The notes below the pieces were generated by a model. That model searched no databases. It worked only from the letters and a program-made list of their open reading frames with translations, and was not told the origin of the DNA. A program made the position numbers and the translations under genes. From Mycobacterium malmoense (GTDB lineage: Bacteria > Actinomycetota > Actinomycetes > Mycobacteriales > Mycobacteriaceae): 64,000 nucleotides of DNA. This document shows positions 59,391 through 64,000 of this stretch, one piece after another. Each line of letters opens with the position of its first letter. Positions within the stretch are counted from its first letter, which is position 1. The stretch spans positions 3,782,001 to 3,846,000 of the forward strand of contig NZ_CP080999.1 of the NCBI RefSeq assembly GCF_019645855.1, read 5' to 3'.

Positions 59391-59655
59391 TTTACCTGGT
59401 CTGACCAGGAAAAACACGTTCTGAATAGGCTCTGACCTGCGACAACGCGAGAATCATTCACCGGAGAACGATTTTCTTACCCGCCATAGGCTCTGGACAC
59501 CGGCCAGGACCGAACTCCAGCCAGCGGCCAGCACAGCCCCGGCAACGGGCCGACCTGCCCACCAGCGGGTAGGTCCGCACCAGTGCAGACCGCCTGACCA
59601 CCGCACCCGGTGCGCAGGTGGCCCCTTTGGGACAGGCAAGCTCTAATCTGGGGTA
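59391..59655. other. non-coding spacer in the element
   Basis: 265 nt, locally more GC-rich than the element around it. It contains small palindromes such as GCACCCGGTGC. No coding signal I trust; a 61-aa minus-strand ORF here has host-like low-complexity composition and no SD. Confidence 0.4.
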
Positions 59656-59901
59656 ATGACTCTCAAAGACAAAATAATCGCAGAACTACAGAAGTATCCG
59701 GAAAGCGCCGCCATCTCAGGAAGCCAACTAGCGCACGCTCTTTCGTGTAGCTATGGCGAAATTGTCAGCGCGGCAAGAGAATTAGAGTCGGACAGTAGCA
59801 GGCGCGGCAGTGAGTACATCATCATTACAAGCAACCAACGCGAAGACAGAAGTATTGAACCACCCGACGAAATCTATCTTCACCTTTCACCATCGGGGTA
59901 A
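59656..59901 (+). CDS. small winged-helix-like protein
   Basis: 81 aa: MTLKDKIIAELQKYPESAAI then GSQLAHALSCSYGEIVSAAREL, a likely HTH, and a short C-terminal strand region. GGGGTA precedes the ATG. It could be a regulator of the neighbouring cargo genes; function not known. Confidence 0.55.
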   Translation: MTLKDKIIAELQKYPESAAISGSQLAHALSCSYGEIVSAARELESDSSRRGSEYIIITSNQREDRSIEPPDEIYLHLSPSG

Positions 59902-60086
59902 CCCCAGCCATCAGCTCAGGTGGCCTGCTGTCTCGTCCCACACGAAACGGCAGCTATCGGGCTAGTTTCTTAACCCAATGACTACCGTTCGTGCTGGCGT
60001 GGGAAAGGAGTAAGACCACACCATTTCGCAATCTCGGCTCGCGGTTCGGTGAATCAGGCCGAACCTCCAAAGGCGCCAGCCGAAAA

Positions 60087-60212
60087 CTAGCTTTTACGAA
60101 CCTTTTTCGCTATCGGTTTGCGTGCCGCTGCCATCTTGCCAACCTTGCCGGTTTTGGCTTTTGCCGCTTTAGCAAACTTTCTGCGCGCTGCGAGCTGTTT
60201 CGTGGTTGCCAT
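60087..60212 (-). CDS. 41-aa lysine/arginine-rich protein of the capsid operon
   Basis: MATTKQLAARRKFAKAAKAK followed by another basic half ending in KKVRKS; about 16 of 41 residues are Lys or Arg. SD GGAAGGA overlaps the end of the upstream 60-aa ORF. It resembles the short Lys-rich proteins often found next to phage head genes; it may bind DNA inside the particle. This is inference from composition and position. Confidence 0.65.
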   Translation of the reverse strand: MATTKQLAARRKFAKAAKAKTGKVGKMAAARKPIAKKVRKS

Positions 60213-60215
60213 GAA

Positions 60216-60398
60216 TCAAATCCTTCCGATGATTCGTTGCGCTCTTGGCGCCTTGCCGCGATACCGCGCTGGGTCAACGAAACCTTCCGGCAAGCCTAAT
60301 TCGCTTGGGTCCCTTTCGTTCTCGTAGGCATCACCAACGCGGGCCGTATCGTCAAGATAGCCAATACCGATGCCGCCGTAGCCGCTTTGATTGCTCAT
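60216..60398 (-). CDS. 60-aa protein of the capsid operon
   Basis: Begins MSNQSGYGGIGIGYLDDTAR; acidic first half, ends GKAPRAQRIIGRI. The ATG overlaps the stop of the 40-aa ORF (ATGA), and the next ORF starts 3 nt downstream, so it is in one translational chain after the capsid gene. No family recognised. Confidence 0.6.
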   Translation of the reverse strand: MSNQSGYGGIGIGYLDDTARVGDAYENERDPSELGLPEGFVDPARYRGKAPRAQRIIGRI

Positions 60399-60517
60399 TG
60401 CGCTACCTGTTCATTCGAGCTGTTTTGTGGTTGGACGGATTCAAGAGCTGCGCCAGCCTGGGCCAAAGCCGTAACCACTTGAGTTAGATTGGCCTGCAAC
60501 CATTGTGATGGATTCAT
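60395..60517 (-). CDS. 40-aa protein of the capsid operon
   Basis: MNPSQWLQANLTQVVTALAQ then an AGAALESVQPQ tail: one amphipathic helix and a polar end. The ATG is 5 nt after the capsid stop. The stop overlaps the next ATG. It may be a small scaffold or decoration peptide, which is a guess. Confidence 0.6.
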   Translation of the reverse strand: MNPSQWLQANLTQVVTALAQAGAALESVQPQNSSNEQVAQ

Positions 60518-60522
60518 GGCGA

Positions 60523-61668
60523 TCACATCGGAATCGTAGGCGGCTCGTAGTCACCGGCCGCTTTGATCTGGACAACGGCAGCCGCGCCACGGTGGCGTGT
60601 GCCTACCCCTACCGCGCGACTCCAAAAAGACTCAACTAGAGGATATCCATTGGTATTACCCGGAATTGAGCGCAAGCCTTGGTATTGCTGCTTTGGATGC
60701 TGGCGCAACGAGATAGCGTTGTTCAATGAGTTCGGGCCTTCGGTTGCAACTACGGCTAGGTAGCCCGCTGGAATGTACTGGGTGCGCACCACATACGCAG
60801 GTCCATAGCTTCCATCTATCCGTAGACCATTGAAGTTCGCAGGTGCGATCTGGCCCACAATGTTGTCCGGCTGAAGATAAGCGGGTGCGCCTTGCGACGG
60901 GATGAAATCGTGGTTGGCGATGATGTTGTTGTTGTTCTCCTCACCGGCACGGAACTTCGAAATCTCGTCAGCTTCAACTTCATTGACGAACGCGATCAAC
61001 TTGCTATTCGCAGCTACACCATAGCCATGCTCGACAATCGTCTTGATGGCATCATCCAAGTCACCAGAGTCGATTACGGCACCTTGACTCACTAGGTAGT
61101 GAGAATGGTTGGCGGGGAACCGCTTTCCGAGGTAGGGCGGCGGAATCATGCCATCTGCCGACCACAAGCCGTAAACCGTATGATTGAACTCATTGTAGTC
61201 AGGTTCGGGGTCAAACAATCGGTTCATAATCAAACCGTTGGTTAATTTGTTGTCCGCAGCAAGTGCGTAATTGGTCACAGCGCGAATTTGGTCGGCAGTT
61301 GAATCTCTCAGGTAGCGCCAAGAAAAGCGCCCTGCTTTATCGTAGTCCTCTAGGGTGTTGCCTAAAAGTATGGCATTTCCCGGTGCCCGAATCGATACCG
61401 GCGATCCAACCTCGGTCGCTGTTTCGAACGATTCGTCCTCTATGGCCTGGGGGACGGCATCTGCTGCGTTGATCGTCAAATGCGTCAAAAGCTGTGCTAC
61501 CGAGGTTCTTTCGTTGTTCCAAGCCGACAGTACACTTTGCACTTCAGACCAGAGCTGATTCAAATCGACGCCATCGGCACTTACATTAACCAAAACGTCT
61601 GATTGTAGATTGATGCCGTCTTGCGAGCCGAACGGTTGCTTAAGCCAAAGCTTTTCATAATGATTCAT
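60523..61668 (-). CDS. HK97-fold phage major capsid protein
   Basis: 381 aa. The C-terminal half has the plan of actinophage capsid proteins: IPAGYLAVVATEGPNSLNN, ISLRQHPKQQYQGLRSI, YPLVESFWSRAVGVGTRHRG, AAAVVQI. The N-terminal half carries a long helix region (WSEVQSVLSAWNNERTSVAQ) that could be scaffold or N-arm. The ATG follows AAGGGAAG. No prohead protease, portal, terminase or tail gene flanks it. It is the first of four minus-strand genes. Confidence 0.82.
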   Translation of the reverse strand: MNHYEKLWLKQPFGSQDGINLQSDVLVNVSADGVDLNQLWSEVQSVLSAWNNERTSVAQLLTHLTINAADAVPQAIEDESFETATEVGSPVSIRAPGNAILLGNTLEDYDKAGRFSWRYLRDSTADQIRAVTNYALAADNKLTNGLIMNRLFDPEPDYNEFNHTVYGLWSADGMIPPPYLGKRFPANHSHYLVSQGAVIDSGDLDDAIKTIVEHGYGVAANSKLIAFVNEVEADEISKFRAGEENNNNIIANHDFIPSQGAPAYLQPDNIVGQIAPANFNGLRIDGSYGPAYVVRTQYIPAGYLAVVATEGPNSLNNAISLRQHPKQQYQGLRSIPGNTNGYPLVESFWSRAVGVGTRHRGAAAVVQIKAAGDYEPPTIPM

Positions 61669-62035
61669 GTTTTGCGTCTTCCCTTGATTGCAATTGGTTA
61701 TCTGAAAAGCCGTCGGTTCCTGCGAGATTCGGAGAAAAAGGTAGGCAACTCCAAATCCGCAGGCAACGGGGCTATTTCGCTGAGTAATCCACTGCGCGAA
61801 CGTTGCCTAGGGGAGACTTACAGGACTGCACCATGCCCATGAAGCTCAGTGTCCCTCGGACGCGCTAACCGGTCAAGCGCCACGCCTGATACGGCGAGCG
61901 AATGTCGTTGTGGTGCTGTCACTTTGCGCGTACGCTTACCAGGTCGGCACGCGTTGCCGCATTTCAATGGCGTATAGCCAGTCACTAATCCACCAAATGA
62001 ACGTGGATTACCTTCAATGCTAAGGAATTTAGGCC
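61669..62035. promoter_or_regulatory. divergent control region between capsid and replication operons
   Basis: 367 nt without a gene. It holds three copies of TAATCCAC: 61785-61792 (+), 61986-61993 (+) and 62003-62010 (reverse), the last two forming an inverted repeat with a 9-bp centre 25 nt before the HTH gene. A second set, AGGCAAC, occurs at 61743, 61761 and reversed at 61802-61808. These are probable operators. Confidence 0.6.
61986..62010. promoter_or_regulatory. operator-like inverted repeat TAATCCAC-N9-GTGGATTA
   Basis: Exact 8-bp arms (61986-61993 and 62003-62010), 25 nt upstream of the HTH gene at 62036. A third half-site lies 200 bp away toward the capsid gene, as expected for a regulator acting on both promoters. 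Confidence 0.65.
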
Positions 62036-62254
62036 ATGTCTGTTACAGCACCACAAACGATGGAACCTCAAAAATATCTCACGATGGATCAAGTACTTGA
62101 AGAGATTCATTCGCGCGGACTCAAGAGCGTTGATCAGGAAACCGTAGAGTACCACCTTCATCGTACGCGAAAGATGCCAAAGCCCGCCAAATACGTTAAG
62201 CGCGAGCGTTATTGGACGGCAGATCAAATCGAATCTTTCATCGCCGCTTTGTAA
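62036..62254 (+). CDS. HTH DNA-binding protein of the element
   Basis: 72 aa: KYLTMDQVLEEIHSRGLKSV and ETVEYHLHRTRKMPKP form a MerR/HTH_17-type fold, ending RYWTADQIESFIAAL. It is the first gene of the rightward operon and is preceded by the inverted repeat, so it may bind there. An alternative role is a second excisionase-like factor. Confidence 0.68.
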   Translation: MSVTAPQTMEPQKYLTMDQVLEEIHSRGLKSVDQETVEYHLHRTRKMPKPAKYVKRERYWTADQIESFIAAL

Positions 62255-62269
62255 GGACGGACACTCCGC

Positions 62270-62833
62270 ATGAGTTTTGAGCAGGATACGTATCACCGTA
62301 TCAATCAGATGCGAGCGCAACTAGGTCAAACCGTCGTGATGCCAAACGACTTTCCGCCAATGGGCGAGCTTCCCGCGAAACTTCCGAATCTCAAGCGCAA
62401 TTGGATTGCCAAAGGGCTTTCCACTGAGATGCTGCGCTGGCGTATGGGGTACTGGAAAGAGACTGGATTACTCACTGACACTTCATTTTTTCCCGAATAC
62501 GATGAGACCAGCATAGAACACATGGGCTGCATGTTCGCAGTATGTTACGGCAATCCAGCCAGAATTCCGCTTCGCGATCCCAACGACTGGAAACAGGTTG
62601 CGCAACGGGTTTTCTTAGACAACGAGACAGGTTGCGGAGTCCACGAAACGCCTGATTGCGATAGCGGCATTGGCAGTGAACTTTTCGCGTATGTACGTGG
62701 CGACTACATCTGTGTATTCAAATGCTGCCCAGCATGTTTGGCAGTCATCAATGATCCGAATCCCGATCCTGCGAGCCATGTTGGTCTGTTGCACGAAGAT
62801 TCAGTACCGATAGACGTAGACCCGTGGGCTTGA
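62270..62833 (+). CDS. hypothetical protein, cysteine-containing
   Basis: 187 aa, 15 nt after the HTH gene with AAGGACGG as SD. The N-terminus (MSFEQDTYHRINQMRAQLGQ) is helical. The C-terminal half has GCGVHETPDCDSG and FKCCPACLAV, possibly a zinc site. I do not recognise the family. Position between a regulator and the PrimPol gene suggests replication control. Confidence 0.6.
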   Translation: MSFEQDTYHRINQMRAQLGQTVVMPNDFPPMGELPAKLPNLKRNWIAKGLSTEMLRWRMGYWKETGLLTDTSFFPEYDETSIEHMGCMFAVCYGNPARIPLRDPNDWKQVAQRVFLDNETGCGVHETPDCDSGIGSELFAYVRGDYICVFKCCPACLAVINDPNPDPASHVGLLHEDSVPIDVDPWA

Positions 62834-62942
62834 ATCATGTTGCCTTCAAACAAGAAGTACCGGCAAGACCTGTTCATTAAGCCTTGCCGGTATTTCAGTG
62901 GTCCGCGCCAATCCCGTTCCGCAACAGAAGAGAACATGACCA

Positions 62943-63776
62943 ATGCCAACCATAGACTCCGGTAGCGTTGCGGCGCAATCGCTTAGCGCCGATGAGTTCG
63001 TGACGATGGCACTGGCGAATCTAGAACGGGGCTATGCGCCGCTCCCGATTGGGAAGCGCGACAAACGTGGACGTTTCAACGCACCGTGGATTAGCGGCTA
63101 TCACGGCTATGAACGCAAGACAGCAACGCCAGACGAAATATCAGCCTGGCCTGCCCTGGTGGAGTCAATGATTCAGGACGGCACGCCAGGCGTCCTATCG
63201 CTGGGTTTGGTTCTACCGCCTGATGTCGTGGGTTTTGACGTTGACGCCTACGACGGCAAGCCTGGACACGAGACCCTGAAAACATGGCGGCAACAGTGGG
63301 GCAAGCTACCAAAGACGCACATAGTCACGGCCCGCTTTGATGGCTCAGGAATCAGGCTGTTCCGCAAGGCTGGCGATTGGGAAGCTCAAGAGCAACCGAA
63401 CAGCGGCGTTGACTTCATCGATTCAAACCACCGTTACGTCGCTGCTCCCCCTAGTTACCACCACACTGGACAGCGCTACCGCTTGCGCTCCCCTCGCTGC
63501 GAAGAGGCGAATTCCGGCGTACTTCCGTCATGTGACGATTTACCGCCTTTGCCGAAGCTGTACCGCGATGGCCTAGCTCGTGCCACCAAGGCGGTTCGTG
63601 GTCCGTCTGTCGTGCTGGCCGATTTCATTGCAGCTCACACAACCGCCACCAGATCGCGCACCTTGCAGGGAGTCACCAGTCTTTACGCCAAGGTCTACGA
63701 AATGGCCGGCGAACCGCACAACGCTGCCAAGGCTGCCCTAGACATGGGGTTTTCAGATGCCGCCGTTGGTACTTGA
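62943..63776 (+). CDS. bifunctional DNA primase/polymerase (PrimPol) N-terminal protein
   Basis: 277 aa. The PrimPol catalytic Asp pair is in VVGFDVDAYDG (Asp99, Asp101), the next motif is GSGIRLF, and the third is GVDFIDSNHRYVAAPPS; GYAPLPIGKRDKRG is the N-terminal signature. It primes replication of phage and plasmid elements. The frame ends at TGA (63774) after AAKAALDMGFSDAAVGT, while the -1 frame continues with phage-like sequence, so the gene may be frameshifted. Confidence 0.82.
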   Translation: MPTIDSGSVAAQSLSADEFVTMALANLERGYAPLPIGKRDKRGRFNAPWISGYHGYERKTATPDEISAWPALVESMIQDGTPGVLSLGLVLPPDVVGFDVDAYDGKPGHETLKTWRQQWGKLPKTHIVTARFDGSGIRLFRKAGDWEAQEQPNSGVDFIDSNHRYVAAPPSYHHTGQRYRLRSPRCEEANSGVLPSCDDLPPLPKLYRDGLARATKAVRGPSVVLADFIAAHTTATRSRTLQGVTSLYAKVYEMAGEPHNAAKAALDMGFSDAAVGT

Positions 63777-64000
63777 GCGCTGCCGACGTCTATGACGCGG
63801 TACGTATCGAATGGGCTAAAACGCGCCGATCCCTCAAAGAACTAGAAGAGCTTGCGGCCTGGACGGCAACGAAGGCAGCCAACCAAGACCGAACTATCAC
63901 GCTCACGAAGGCCACCCGCGACTACGGCACCGATACCCGCAAGGAACAACAGAATATGAGCGATGAAGTCATATGGGTAGACGGCAAGGCTTACCCGTAC
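63773..64000 (+). CDS. continuation of replication protein (3' end beyond window)
   Basis: Open in the -1 frame relative to PrimPol: SAADVYDAVRIEWAKTRRSL, KELEELAAWTATKAANQDRT and on to the window end. The first possible start is TTG overlapping the PrimPol stop (TTGA), without an SD. It is either a coupled second gene (helicase part) or the shifted C-terminus of PrimPol. The sequence ends inside the frame. Confidence 0.5.
   Translation, partial: MSAADVYDAVRIEWAKTRRSLKELEELAAWTATKAANQDRTITLTKATRDYGTDTRKEQQNMSDEVIWVDGKAYPY

Noticed and set aside
59454..59639. 61-codon minus-strand ORF in the element
   Set aside because: No SD, Trp/Arg/Gly-rich low complexity, and overlaps small palindromes; probably non-coding.
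59991..60327. Plus-strand ORFs of 102 and 69 codons
   Set aside because: They are antisense to the 41- and 60-aa ORFs of the capsid operon, which have better start signals and tight coupling.

Overview
The window is a block of chromosome from a slow-growing Mycobacterium, followed by the first ~7 kb of an integrated mobile element. Genus evidence: the gene order matches, in reverse, the M. tuberculosis region Rv1339 to Rv1292. It includes a PE_PGRS gene, a b-delta fused ATP synthase subunit, an Asp-type MurA, and an rRNA operon directly downstream of murA. Slow growth is suggested by the long helix-18 form of the 16S gene. The species could not be assigned from the sequence alone.

Layout. 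1-5.9 kb (minus strand): a tightly overlapping cluster clpS, DUF2017, S58 peptidase, mec, cysO, cysM, rhomboid, murI and an Rv1339-like metallo-hydrolase (cut by the window edge). It contains the CysO thiocarboxylate route to cysteine. 5.9-9.3 kb: pncB1 and dinG. 9.3-16.6 kb: glycogen / alpha-glucan metabolism (glgP; glgE-glgB divergent from it). 16.8-18.5 kb: PE_PGRS gene. 18.5-26.1 kb: thioredoxin-like YbbN/CnoX protein, fadA4, methylmalonyl-CoA epimerase, a small zinc-ribbon protein, nucS, a membrane adenylate cyclase, and the alkA-ogt alkylation-repair pair. 26.2-31.6 kb: rrf, rrl, rrs and the rrn promoter (minus). 31.6-42.1 kb: murA, a PduO-type adenosyltransferase, DUF2550, and the complete F1Fo ATP synthase operon atpI-B-E-F-FH-A-G-D-C. 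42.3-56.8 kb: wecA, sua5, prmC, prfA, rpmE, an acyl-CoA synthetase not found here in M. tuberculosis, rho, thrB, thrC, hom, lysA and argS. 56.88-56.96 kb: tRNA-Arg(CCG).

From the 3' end of tRNA-Arg onward, GC content and codon use drop sharply and gene content becomes phage-like. In order: an excisionase-type HTH protein, a divergent pair made of a small EACC1-like protein and a cytoplasmic trypsin-like protease, two unknown small genes, a minus-strand operon with an HK97-type major capsid protein and three tiny ORFs, then a rightward operon with an HTH protein, an unknown 187-aa protein and a PrimPol replication protein whose frame breaks near 63.77 kb. No portal, terminase, tail or integrase gene is visible before the window ends. 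The element therefore looks like a capsid-encoding phage satellite or reduced prophage (compare phiRv1/phiRv2), and the protease pair looks like accessory, possibly defensive, cargo.

Other unusual features include a perfect 60-bp palindrome with a relative elsewhere in the window, a 60-bp MIRU-like tandem repeat ahead of glgE, a likely ACG start for dinG, and paired operator-like repeats between the capsid and replication operons.
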